Source: Catenuloplanes indicus (GTDB lineage: Bacteria; Actinomycetota; Actinomycetes; Mycobacteriales; Micromonosporaceae). From it: a stretch of DNA of 64,000 nt. Each line of letters opens with the position of its first letter. The stretch's first letter is position 1. The stretch is taken from positions 7,006,001 to 7,070,000 of the forward strand of contig NZ_JAUSUZ010000001.1 of the NCBI RefSeq assembly GCF_030813715.1, written 5' to 3'. The notes under the pieces were generated by a model. It saw only the letters and a program-made list of their open reading frames with translations, was not told the DNA's origin and did not search any database. This document shows, piece after piece, positions 28,651 through 36,701 of this stretch. The position numbers and the translations under genes are program-made.

Positions 28651-28743
28651 AGACTACGCAACTTTCCGACCCCCGGAACACGTCTTCTTCGATGTACCCT
28701 CAGCCAACTCATCATCGGCCTACTTCCGGCCTTGGAGGACTCA

Positions 28744-29619
28744 GTGTCGAACTCCCCAGGCGGGTTGCTCATCATCGAGCGGCTGCTGCGCGACCGGGAC
28801 GGCGTGTGGCGGCAGATCATCGACGAGCGGCAGCTCGGCTCGATCAGCCTCCAGATGCTGGCGAGCTCCTCGCTCAGCTTCGCGCTCTACGGCGTCGTGC
28901 TCGGCGCCTCGCACAGCTGGGTCCAGGCCGCCTCGTCGTTCGTGAAGCTGCCGCTGCTGTTCCTCGCCACGCTGGCCATCTGCCTGCCCACGCTCTACCT
29001 GTTCAACCTGGTCTTCGGCGCGCGGCTGTCGGTCATGCAGGCGGTCACGCTGATCCTGGTGCCGATCACGGTCACCGCGGTGCTCACGCTGGCGTTCGCG
29101 CCGATTAGCCTGTTCTTCCTGATCACGTCGAACAGCTACTCGTTCTTCAAGCTGCTCAACGTGGCGATCCTGGTGCTGACCGCGATCGTCGGGCTGCGGT
29201 TCCTGACCGCGGGGATGACCGCGTTCAACGAGCACCAGCTCAAGCTCGCGCTGGTCGCCTCCGCGGTGGAGAAGGAGCCCGCGCCGGAGCCCGCGCCGGC
29301 GCTCGTGGGCGCGAACGGGGCCGCGGCCGCTCCGGTGCCGGCCGGGCCCACCGGCGACGGCGTGCTCGCGGTCGGCTGGGAGCCGTACGCACAGCCGCGC
29401 CGGCCGTCCGCCGCGGACCTGCCGCCCGGGCAGCGGCCGGCCAGCATGACACTGCTCTACATCTGGATCGGCCTGTTCGGCTTCGTCGGCACCCAGCTGG
29501 CGTGGACGCTGCGCCCGTTCTTCGGCAGCCCGGACGAGCCGTTCGCGGTGTTCCGCGACGTGAACGGCACGTTCTACGCGGACATTCTGACCACGATCGG
29601 CCGTCTGATCGCCGGTTGA
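28744..29619 (+). CDS. Yip1-like multi-spanning membrane protein
   Basis: 291 residues starting at GTG 28744 behind a GGAGG at 28734-28738. Residues 30-170 hold about four hydrophobic helices, including SISLQMLASSSLSFALYGVV, LPLLFLATLAICLPTLYLFN and VTLILVPITVTAVLTLAFAP, followed by an Ala/Pro-rich cytoplasmic stretch (about 180-235) and a last helix LLYIWIGLFGFVGTQLAW. The pattern resembles Yip1/actinobacterial integral membrane proteins with no known reaction. It is 85 bp from the HtrA-like gene and may be co-transcribed with it. Confidence 0.65.
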   Translation: MSNSPGGLLIIERLLRDRDGVWRQIIDERQLGSISLQMLASSSLSFALYGVVLGASHSWVQAASSFVKLPLLFLATLAICLPTLYLFNLVFGARLSVMQAVTLILVPITVTAVLTLAFAPISLFFLITSNSYSFFKLLNVAILVLTAIVGLRFLTAGMTAFNEHQLKLALVASAVEKEPAPEPAPALVGANGAAAAPVPAGPTGDGVLAVGWEPYAQPRRPSAADLPPGQRPASMTLLYIWIGLFGFVGTQLAWTLRPFFGSPDEPFAVFRDVNGTFYADILTTIGRLIAG

Positions 29620-29704
29620 GAATCTTTCACCGGTCACGGTGAGCCGTTTCGCGTTTCTCTCCGTATCTACCCCCGACGGGGTGGGACGAACCGTGGAGGC
29701 GCAG

Positions 29705-30847
29705 ATGGCATCGCTGGGGCGAGACGACACGGACTCGCAGAGCTGGCGGCGTCCGGTCTCCTACGGCAGCTACGACTACGAGCCGACCGGACGGCCCGGC
29801 CGCCGGCGGGCTCCCGAGCACGACGAGTACGCATCGCCGGCGCCGTTCACCGCGTACGGCACCAGCGGTGCGTACCCGACCTACAACGACGGCTCGGACC
29901 CGTACGCCGGCTTCTCCGGCGCGTCCGGGCCGGCGGTCGCCACCTCCACGTACCGCGCACCAGCCGCTGCGGCTGCTCCGGTGGCTCCGGCCGCTCCGGC
30001 CTGGGAGGCGCCCGCGGACCCGTGGGCGACCGTCGGCTACGAACCGGCCCCGACACGCGCCGCCCGCCGCCGCGATGCCGACAGCCCGCGCCGCGGTCCC
30101 CGGTTCATGCTGGCCGGCGCGCTGATCGTGGCCGTCGCGGCCGGGGCCGGCACCGCCGGAGCCTGGTACGGCGCGAACCGCGTCGGCGTCGCCAACCAGG
30201 CCGGCAACTCCACCAGCACCCAGCTGGTCGGCGCGGACGGCGAACTCACCAGCACCGCCGAGCAGGTGCTGACCGGCGTGGTCTCGATCGAGGTCCGCAC
30301 CGACGACGGCGCGTCCTCCGGCTCCGGGTTCGTCATCGACGACGCCCAGCACATCATCACGAACAACCACGTGGTCGAGGGCGCCAGCCGGGTCACGGTC
30401 AGCGGCCAGGACGGCGAGAGCCTGGACGCCGACGTGATCGGCACCGACCCCGGCATGGACATCGCGGTACTGCGCATCGCCCCGTCCGACACGCTCGAGC
30501 CGCTGCCGATGGGCAAGTCCAGCACGCTGCGCGTCGGCGAGACCGTCCTCGCGGTCGGCGCCCCGCTCGGCCTCTCCGGCAGCGTCACCTCCGGCATCGT
30601 CAGCGCCGTCGACCGCCGCGTCCGCCTCGGCGGCGAGGGCGCCACCCGCCAGTCCGCGGTCCAGACCGACGCCTCCATCAACCCGGGCAACTCCGGCGGC
30701 CCACTGGTCAACTCGGCCGGCGAGGTGATCGGCGTCAACACCGCCATCGCCACGCTCGAGGGCGGCGGCTCGATCGGCATCGGCTTCGCCATCCCGATCG
30801 AACGCGCCGCCGAGGTGGCACAGGCGCTGATCGCGGCCGAGGGCTGA
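29705..30847 (+). CDS. Membrane-anchored HtrA-like trypsin-family serine protease lacking PDZ
   Basis: 380-residue S1C protease for handling misfolded exported proteins. I choose ATG 29705, behind GGAGG. Residues 1-130 are a Tyr/Pro/Ala-rich cytoplasmic tail, then a single transmembrane helix (about 134-155, FMLAGALIVAVAAGAGTAGA). The outside part is a complete trypsin-like domain with His in ITNNHVVEGA, Asp in GMDIAVLRI and Ser in NPGNSGGPL. The protein ends soon after the protease domain with IGIGFAIPIERAAEVAQ, so the usual PDZ domain is absent. Substrate gating must work differently from DegP. Confidence 0.92.
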   Translation: MASLGRDDTDSQSWRRPVSYGSYDYEPTGRPGRRRAPEHDEYASPAPFTAYGTSGAYPTYNDGSDPYAGFSGASGPAVATSTYRAPAAAAAPVAPAAPAWEAPADPWATVGYEPAPTRAARRRDADSPRRGPRFMLAGALIVAVAAGAGTAGAWYGANRVGVANQAGNSTSTQLVGADGELTSTAEQVLTGVVSIEVRTDDGASSGSGFVIDDAQHIITNNHVVEGASRVTVSGQDGESLDADVIGTDPGMDIAVLRIAPSDTLEPLPMGKSSTLRVGETVLAVGAPLGLSGSVTSGIVSAVDRRVRLGGEGATRQSAVQTDASINPGNSGGPLVNSAGEVIGVNTAIATLEGGGSIGIGFAIPIERAAEVAQALIAAEG

Positions 30848-31061
30848 CAGGCTTCAAAGCTGTTTTCCGGCTTCCGGCGTGGTGCGGCCCGCATGCTCCC
30901 GCGGGCACCGGCCCGGCCCGGTCTGGAGGCCCGGCCCGGATACTTCGCGCTGGCCGCCGCGCTGTTGCCGGCCCGCGCCGCCGCTGCGGGCCGCAATGGC
31001 GTCCCTCCCTCAGCGTTCGCTCCACCAGCGCTAGATTCACGCGTTCCTCAACGTGAGCCGG

Positions 31062-31090
31062 AAAAGCCCGAGGCGGACGCCCCGGGCCTT
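31062..31090 (-). terminator. Intact terminator of CAP copy 2
   Basis: CGCCCCGGGC and GCCCGAGGCG (31078-31087 and 31066-31075) form the stem, and a T-run follows on the minus strand at 31062-31065. It is the undisturbed equivalent of the hairpin that the IS30 element splits at 21284-22612. Confidence 0.8.
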
Positions 31091-31096
31091 TCCCTG

Positions 31097-31585
31097 TTAC
31101 TTGCCGAACTCCTGGGTCCAGTACACGACACCCTTGGCGTTACGGGCCGCACCGACACCGATCAGGGTCGACTTGCAGTTCAGGATGTTCTTCCGGTGAC
31201 CCGGGCTGTTCATCCAGCCCTTCACCACACCCTGCGCGTCCTTGTAACCCCACGCGATGTTCTCGCCCATCGCGGTCTTGGCGAAACCGGCTCGCTTCGC
31301 CCGCTGCACGAAGTTGCTGCCGTCCTTGCCCGTGTGACTGAAAAAGCCCTGCTGCGCCATGTCCGTGGAAAACGCCTGCGCTGCCTTGGTCAGGTTGGCG
31401 TTCACGGTCAGCTTCTTGCAGCCGGCCTTCACCCGGGCCTCGTTCGTCAGCGCCACGACCTGCGACTCCAGCGTCGTCGTCGCGACAGCGGCCGACGCGG
31501 AGGCCGCGGGGGCGACGAGCGTCATGCCGAGGGCGGCGGCGGGAGCGAGAACGGCGAGGACGACCCGGCTGGCGAAGCGGCGCAA
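31097..31585 (-). CDS. Secreted CAP-domain (SCP/PR-1-like) protein, copy 2
   Basis: Paralogue of the gene at 20784-21272, in opposite orientation 10 kb away. Both are 162 residues and start at TTG. By eye about a dozen residues differ, mostly in the middle (DMAQQGFFSH here, DMADKNYFSH there); the signal peptide and the last 55 residues are nearly the same. It keeps the CAP motifs GENIAWGYKD and YWTQEFG. The shared 46-bp leader element lies at 31650-31695. It is separate from the beta-helix gene upstream, whose stop lies 125 bp before its start. Confidence 0.9.
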   Translation of the reverse strand: MRRFASRVVLAVLAPAAALGMTLVAPAASASAAVATTTLESQVVALTNEARVKAGCKKLTVNANLTKAAQAFSTDMAQQGFFSHTGKDGSNFVQRAKRAGFAKTAMGENIAWGYKDAQGVVKGWMNSPGHRKNILNCKSTLIGVGAARNAKGVVYWTQEFGK

Positions 31586-31649
31586 GAAACTCTCATCTCT
31601 GTCAGTGGGGTGCTGCGCTTACACCCGTTCATTCGGCCGCACGCCCGGA

Positions 31650-31695
31650 CGGCTGACGAATCGACCGGGTGCCCTCCCGTAAGCCCTCGGTATCC
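31650..31695 (-). promoter_or_regulatory. 46-bp leader element, copy 2
   Basis: Exact inverted copy of 20674-20719. It ends 64 bp before the TTG start of CAP copy 2, the same spacing as in copy 1, and begins 14 bp after the stop of the upstream gene. Conserved spacing supports a promoter or 5' leader role. Confidence 0.6.
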
Positions 31696-31709
31696 ACCGA
31701 GTTGCGCGG

Positions 31710-33623
31710 CTACGTACGGCGCAGGGAGCGGGTCAGCGCGGCCGCGATCGTGGTGGCCAGGATCCAGCCGGCCGCGATCAGCGCGTAGGAGAGCCACTGG
31801 TACGCCCCGGCCGGCAGGAACGCGGTCTGCTGGCCGAAGTCGACCAGCGGGAGCAGCAGGTCGAGCGTGTAGATCACGGCGTGGAACGCGGGTGCCTCGT
31901 CCGGCTTCGCGGCGCGCGGTGGGTGCGCCGAGTACGCGGCCGTACCGGCACCGAGCAGCACCAGCAGCCAGAGCGCAGCCAGCAGCGGGCGGTAGCCGTA
32001 CCCGACCGTGACGTCCTGGAGCACGCCCCAGACCCGGGCCGGCCAGCCGGCGGTACGGGTCCGTGCCCGCTGCCGGGTGAGCAGCACCGCGCGCGCCGCG
32101 TCGTCGTCGCCCTGGGCGCGGAGCACGGACGCGAGCTGCTCGTACGGCTGCCGGTGCGCCTCGGCCGGGTCGCGGGCCAGCCACGCCCGCCGGTCCGTCT
32201 CGGTGGCCGGCGGCTCGAGCGTCTCGTACGTGAGCCCGGTCAGGTGCAGCGCCTCCGGCCAGGTCGCCGGGTCGTCGCGCAGTAGACCGACGCGGGCGTG
32301 GCGCAGGTCGACCGGGCCGGTCACCGCGGTCGTGCGCATCCGCAGCTCGGGCACTTGCAGCCGCCACAGCCGCAGCGCGAACGGCGCGCTCGGCCGGACG
32401 TCCGCCGGATCCGGCGACGCGGTCAGCGTGGCCGTGTCCAGGCAGAGGACGCTGCCGATCCGGCTGCCGGAGACCTGCACCTGCCCGACGGCCGAGAAAC
32501 CGTCGCACAGGTTCACCGTGTTGCTCGCCACCACGCCGTTCAGGTTGAGCGCGACGCCACCCGGGTTGGTCAGCGAGGCGCCGTTGAAGCTCGCCGGGCC
32601 GTTCAGCACCGAGTCCTCCAGCCCGACCCGGCCGTCTGCCACGATCCGGCGCGCGTCCAGCGTGCCCTGCAGCGTCATCCACTCGGCGCGCAGCGCGGCG
32701 CCGCCCGGGTTCGACAACCGGGCGCCGCGCAGCGTGAACGTGCGGCTGATCTCCGCGTGCGCGGCCCGGATCTCGCCGGTCGCGGTGAACGCGCCGCCGA
32801 GGAAGAGCCCGCCGGCCAGCGTGGCCGCGTCCAGCCGCAGCGCGACCCGGCCCGGGTTCGTCATGGTGGCGTCCGTGAAGCTGACCGCGCCGGTGATCCG
32901 GGCGTGCCACATCCGCAGCTCGCCGTCGAACATCGCGCCGCGGGCGAAGACTCCGCCCTCGACCACCAGGCTGTCCGCGCCGAGCACGCCCCGGGCGGCC
33001 GCGAGGAGCGCGTTCGGCTCGTCGATGCGTTCCGGGGCGGACGGCGCGACGCACCGCGCCCGGTCCAGGTCGACGTCACCGGAGATCCGTCCCTGGGACA
33101 CGACGATCAGGCCCTCGATGTCCGCGCGGCCGGCCGCCAGGTCGCCGCCGATCGTGATCCGTTCCGCCTGTAGCGCGATGCCCGCGGAGCGCACGCGCGC
33201 CCGGTCCAGCACCAGGCCGCCGCTGATCCGGGCGCCGGGCATCCGCAACTCGCCGTCGACCCGCGCGCCGTTCAGCTTGAGGTGCCCCTCCACGATCACG
33301 TTCGACGCGTGCAGGCCGGGCAGCGTGCACCGGGCGAAGCTGATGAAACCGAGCCGCGCCCAGTTGATCACGGGCATCCGCTCGAACTCGCAGTCATCCA
33401 GGATGATCGGCGCGTCCACCTGCGCGAACCGCAGCGAGAACTCGCCGGTGATCCGTGCGCCGGACAGACGGAGCGAGGCCCTGGCCCCGGGCGCCGGCGC
33501 CTGAGCGCCGAGCAGCAACCGGGTCAGGACCTCGCCGCTGACCTCGCGTTCCCCGTCCGGGCCGGCCGTGACCGGCGTACCCGTGGGGAAGGCCTCCCAG
33601 AGACGTCGTTCGAGCGTGTTCAC
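31710..33623 (-). CDS. Beta-helix (pentapeptide-like) membrane protein
   Basis: 637-residue protein from GTG 33623. Residues 50-440 are a long series of short beta-strand turns of the type xLRLSGARITGEFSLR, GHLKLNGARVDGELRMPGAR and LRGARLSNPGGAALRAEWM, which suggests a right-handed beta-helix. Near the C-terminus are a helical segment (EAHRQPYEQLASVLRAQGDD), one hydrophobic helix (PLLAALWLLVLLGAGTAAYS), a loop with DFGQQTAFLPAG and a final helix. Similar Streptomyces genes are labelled membrane-associated oxidoreductase, but I see no cofactor motif to support that. Function unknown; the helix could be a cytoplasmic sensor or scaffold. The start is uncertain. Confidence 0.7.
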   Translation of the reverse strand: MNTLERRLWEAFPTGTPVTAGPDGEREVSGEVLTRLLLGAQAPAPGARASLRLSGARITGEFSLRFAQVDAPIILDDCEFERMPVINWARLGFISFARCTLPGLHASNVIVEGHLKLNGARVDGELRMPGARISGGLVLDRARVRSAGIALQAERITIGGDLAAGRADIEGLIVVSQGRISGDVDLDRARCVAPSAPERIDEPNALLAAARGVLGADSLVVEGGVFARGAMFDGELRMWHARITGAVSFTDATMTNPGRVALRLDAATLAGGLFLGGAFTATGEIRAAHAEISRTFTLRGARLSNPGGAALRAEWMTLQGTLDARRIVADGRVGLEDSVLNGPASFNGASLTNPGGVALNLNGVVASNTVNLCDGFSAVGQVQVSGSRIGSVLCLDTATLTASPDPADVRPSAPFALRLWRLQVPELRMRTTAVTGPVDLRHARVGLLRDDPATWPEALHLTGLTYETLEPPATETDRRAWLARDPAEAHRQPYEQLASVLRAQGDDDAARAVLLTRQRARTRTAGWPARVWGVLQDVTVGYGYRPLLAALWLLVLLGAGTAAYSAHPPRAAKPDEAPAFHAVIYTLDLLLPLVDFGQQTAFLPAGAYQWLSYALIAAGWILATTIAAALTRSLRRT

Positions 33624-33651
33624 ACACTCATGATCGTCGCTGGGGGCAAAT

Positions 33652-34650
33652 CTAGACGATCGACATGTGTACGTGGTCCTCGTGCGTACTGTCGCCGGAG
33701 TAGGCACTCCAGCCCGTCGCCGGGAACCACACCATCTGGTTCCAGATCACGTAGAGGATGCCGAGCCGGTCGGCGTTGCGGACCAGGAACGCCATCAGGT
33801 CGTTGCCGTACTTCAGCTCGTCGTCGGTGTCCCAGACCGAGAAGCCGCTGTTCTGCAGCGACCAGTCGCAGGCACGCCCCTTGGGATGCTCCCAGATGTC
33901 ACCGGTACGGAAACACCCGACGAACCGGTTGAAGCCGGCCTTCTTCACCTCGTTGTACGCGTGCAGCGTGCGTGGCGTCAGGCAGCCGCTGGTGGTCGGG
34001 TCGTCCTGGGTGCAGGACTCGGCCGGCCATCCGCTGTTCGCGCCCGGCCCCGGTGCCGCGATCGGCGAGGTGGCGGTGACCAGGCCCCGCGTGGTGACGT
34101 TGCCGCCGACCAGGGTGAGCGCCTTCTCCGCCTCCTTCTTCTGCTTGTCGATCGCGGCGAGCGCCTTCTGCTCCGACGCCACCTCGGCGTCCAGCTCGGC
34201 CTTGGCCCGGTCGATCGTGTCGCGGGCCTCAAGGAACTCGTGCAGCTTCGCGTCGTTGTGCGCGGCCAGCTCGTTCAGCGAGGTCATCCGGCTGATGAAG
34301 CCGGTCGGGTCGGCGCTGCCCAGCATCAGGCTCGGGCCGGTCAGCCGGCCCTGGCGGTACTGCTGGGAGGCCATCTCGCCGACCTGCTTGGTGAGCCGGT
34401 CCACGTCGGCCTGGGCCGCGTCGAGCTGCTTGGTGATCTCGGCCTGCTTCTTCTTCGACGCGTCCAGCACGGCCTTGGCCTCGAGGTACCGCTTACCCGT
34501 GGACTCCAGAACGTCACCCAGAGTGGCGTTACCGCCGGCGTCCGGGTTGTTCGGCGCCGCGCTCGCGGGGGAGAGCGGTGCGGTCAGCAGCGCCACCGCG
34601 GTGGCGGCCGCGGCGACCGCTGCGGCACATCGACGACCGAGTGGGGTCAT
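33652..34650 (-). CDS. Secreted coiled-coil protein with M15-like peptidase domain
   Basis: 332-residue exported protein probably acting on peptidoglycan. The ATG at 34650 begins a signal peptide (RRCAAAVAAAATAVALLTAP) with cleavage near ASA. Residues 45-200 are a long coiled coil (AKAVLDASKKKQAEITKQLD onwards), as in PcsB/RipA-type proteins. The C-terminal 130 residues carry EHPKGRACDWS and HEDHVHMS, the H-x6-D and H-x-H zinc pattern of M15-like D,D-peptidases, with four Cys that may form disulfides. The coiled coil is normally paired with NlpC/P60 or M23 domains, so an M15-like partner is less common. The peptidase class is inferred from the metal pattern. Confidence 0.8.
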   Translation of the reverse strand: MTPLGRRCAAAVAAAATAVALLTAPLSPASAAPNNPDAGGNATLGDVLESTGKRYLEAKAVLDASKKKQAEITKQLDAAQADVDRLTKQVGEMASQQYRQGRLTGPSLMLGSADPTGFISRMTSLNELAAHNDAKLHEFLEARDTIDRAKAELDAEVASEQKALAAIDKQKKEAEKALTLVGGNVTTRGLVTATSPIAAPGPGANSGWPAESCTQDDPTTSGCLTPRTLHAYNEVKKAGFNRFVGCFRTGDIWEHPKGRACDWSLQNSGFSVWDTDDELKYGNDLMAFLVRNADRLGILYVIWNQMVWFPATGWSAYSGDSTHEDHVHMSIV

Positions 34651-34894
34651 CAGAACGGATTCCTCTCGTCGTGCTGGGAAGCTCTCGTCGGCGGCGGTGA
34701 TGATCCGCCTTTCCCTGGGACTTACGGAGTCGGGGGCGCGGCGGTTCGATGTCGCCGGGCCCACGCGGAGAGCGTCACGGCAAAGAAGGGTACGTCAACC
34801 TTCGGACGAATGCTTAGGTCAGGGCACGTGCCCACGCACCGTGACCGGGAAATAGGCGGTGTGCTCCGGCCGTACCGGATAGCGTGTCCCGTCT

Positions 34895-35640
34895 ATGCGA
34901 ACCGAACGATTCAGAGAGTGTCTGACTGCGGACGCGGCGCGTCTGCGCGAGGCGATCGTCGCGGCGGCGCCCGCACCGGTGCCGACCTGTCCCGGCTGGA
35001 CCGTGACCGAGCTGGCCGACCACGTGACCCAGGTCTACCGGCACAAGACCGTGGTGCTGCGCACCGGCGCGTTCCCGGAGGAGCTGCCGCCGGCCCCGGC
35101 GGGCGGCGTGCTCGACCGCTACGACGCCGCGTACGCGGAGCTGGTGGCCGAGCTGGCCGCGCGCGATCCCGGCGAGACCGTGCCGACCTGGTACCCGCCG
35201 GATCAGACCGTCGGTTTCTGGGCCCGGCGGATGGCACACGAGACCGTGATTCACCGGGTGGACGGCGAGTTGGCGGCCGGGCTGCCGCGCGCCCGGATCC
35301 CGGCGGACCTGGCGGTCGACGGCGTTGACGAGGTGCTGGTCCGCTTCCTGGACCACGGCTCCCGGCACTGGCCGGACGACTTCGCGACGCGCTGACGACG
35401 CTGGACGGCCGGACGGTCCGGGTGTTCACGACCGCCGGTGGGTCCTGGTGCGTCCGCCTCGCACCGGACGCCGTGACCGTCACCACCGGCGAGCCGGACG
35501 CGGACGCCACGGTCTCCGGTGACCCGGTCGACGTGCTGCTCTGGCTGTGGCGCCGCGGGGGCGCGGGCAACCTGAGCACCACCGGCGACGCCGCGCTGAT
35601 CGCGGTGCTGCACGACCTGATGGCCAAGCCCACGCTCTAG
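34895..35640 (+). pseudogene. MDMPI-family (mycothiol-dependent maleylpyruvate isomerase-like) gene with a frameshift
   Basis: The first frame (34895-35395) has the DinB-like MDMPI N-terminus: PTCPGWTVTELADHVTQVYR and WARRMAHETVIHRVDGE with the metal His residues. It stops just after WPDDFA. The second half continues in another frame up to 35640 with TLDGRTVRVFTTAGGSW and GDPVDVLLWLWRRGGAGNLS, the normal C-terminal domain. A single missing G in TTCGCGACGCG near 35386-35390 would explain the break. As written it gives a truncated 166-aa protein. Either a real loss of function or a sequencing error in a G/C run is possible. Confidence 0.85.
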
Positions 35641-35657
35641 CTCCGGGGACCAAGGGG

Positions 35658-35710
35658 CCGCCCGCCCCGGCACCCGTCGAGAATCGGCGCGCGGGGTGCG
35701 GGGCGGGCGG
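35658..35710. terminator. Large GC hairpin between convergent genes
   Basis: CCGCCCGCCCC (35658-35668) pairs with GGGGCGGGCGG (35700-35710), and after a one-base bulge GCACCC (35670-35675) pairs with GGGTGC (35694-35699). It separates the MDMPI gene from the convergent PspC gene and should act in both directions. Confidence 0.7.
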
Positions 35711-35734
35711 GTCCCGGCCGGTGCGGCCGGGAGG

Positions 35735-35977
35735 TCAGATGCCCGGCGTGGCCGGGTGGAGGTCGTCGGCCTCGTTCGGCATCAGGATCCAGAGCATCGG
35801 GTAGATCAGCAGCTGGCTGCCCGGGACCGCCAGCAGCACCAGCACGAACAGCAGCCGTGCGACGTTGGCGTCCAGGCCGAAGCGCCGGCCGAGCCCGGCG
35901 CAGACACCGGCCAGCAAGCGGCCCTCACGCGGCCGGACCAGGCCCTGACTGCGGAAATGGGTGTGCACGCTAGCCAT
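35735..35977 (-). CDS. PspC-domain membrane protein
   Basis: 80-residue protein from ATG 35977 behind GAGGAG. It has the PspC signature RLLAGVCAGLGRRFGLDANVARLLFVLVLL followed by a second hydrophobic stretch (SQLLIYPMLWILMP), about two membrane helices in all. PspC proteins belong to envelope-stress responses; stand-alone short forms are common in actinobacteria. It is a single-gene unit set between two hairpins. Confidence 0.9.
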   Translation of the reverse strand: MASVHTHFRSQGLVRPREGRLLAGVCAGLGRRFGLDANVARLLFVLVLLAVPGSQLLIYPMLWILMPNEADDLHPATPGI

Positions 35978-36036
35978 TCTCGGATCACTCCTCTGTCGTC
36001 CTGCTTCCTGACTCCAGAGTCCTCGGATCCGCACAC

Positions 36037-36078
36037 CACGACATCGGGGAACGGCCCGACCCGTTCCCCGATGTCGTG
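36037..36078. terminator. Perfect 18-bp hairpin ending the flavin operon
   Basis: The 18-base arms 36037-36054 and 36061-36078 are exact reverse complements around a 6-nt loop. The hairpin follows the FMN reductase stop by nine bases on the minus strand, so it is the terminator of the LLM-reductase operon. Confidence 0.8.
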
Positions 36079-36086
36079 TCTCAGGG

Positions 36087-36701
36087 TCAACCCAGAAGCT
36101 GGTCGAACGACGGCGCCGACTCGAACGGGTCGACGACGGTGACCGGCTCGCGCGCCGCGATCAGCGCGGCCAGCTCGCCGGCCGCGCGGTCGATGCGCTG
36201 CGCCAGGCCCTGGTGCGCCTTGCCGCCGCCGCTGCCCCAGTCCTCCGAGGCCGCGTAGACGCCGGTCGGCACGACCACCGAGCGCAGGTAGGCGAAGAGC
36301 GGCCGGACCGCGTGCTCCAGTACCAGCGAGTGGCGCGGCGTGCCGCCGGTCGCGCCGATCAGCACCGGCTTGCCGGCCAGCGCCTCCTCCTCGACCACGT
36401 CGAAGAACGACTTGAACAGGCCGCTGTACGACGCGCGGAACGTCGGCGTGACCGCGATCAGTCCGTCCGCCGCCGCGACCGCGTCCAGCACCTCGCGCAG
36501 CGCGGTCGGTGCGAAGCCGGTCAGCGTGTTGTTGACCACGTCGTGCGCGTGGTCGCGCAGCTCGATCGTGCGCACCTCCACCTCCTCGCCGCGAGCCCGC
36601 AGCTCACGGGCGGTCGCGGTGGCGAGGTGGTCGGCGAGCAGCCGGCTGGACGACGGCTGGCTCAGTCCGGCGCTGACCACGAACAGTCTCCGGGTGCTCA
36701 T
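36087..36701 (-). CDS. NAD(P)H-dependent FMN reductase (CE1759-like)
   Basis: Flavodoxin-fold reductase, 204 residues, that should supply reduced FMN to its partner monooxygenase. The N-terminus FVVSAGLSQPSSSRLLADHL is the phosphate-binding loop of NADPH-dependent FMN reductases; further on are VTPTFRASYSGLFKSFFD and KPVLIGATGGTPRHSLVLEH, the flavin ring-binding loops. Its ATG at 36701 overlaps the stop of the upstream LLM gene by four bases. This reductase-oxygenase pair is a recurrent actinobacterial two-component unit. Confidence 0.9.
   Translation of the reverse strand: MSTRRLFVVSAGLSQPSSSRLLADHLATATARELRARGEEVEVRTIELRDHAHDVVNNTLTGFAPTALREVLDAVAAADGLIAVTPTFRASYSGLFKSFFDVVEEEALAGKPVLIGATGGTPRHSLVLEHAVRPLFAYLRSVVVPTGVYAASEDWGSGGGKAHQGLAQRIDRAAGELAALIAAREPVTVVDPFESAPSFDQLLG

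Noticed and set aside
34651-34894. Riboswitch or sRNA upstream of the coiled-coil peptidase
   Set aside because: The 244-bp gap has several short GC stems but nothing I can align to a known RNA.
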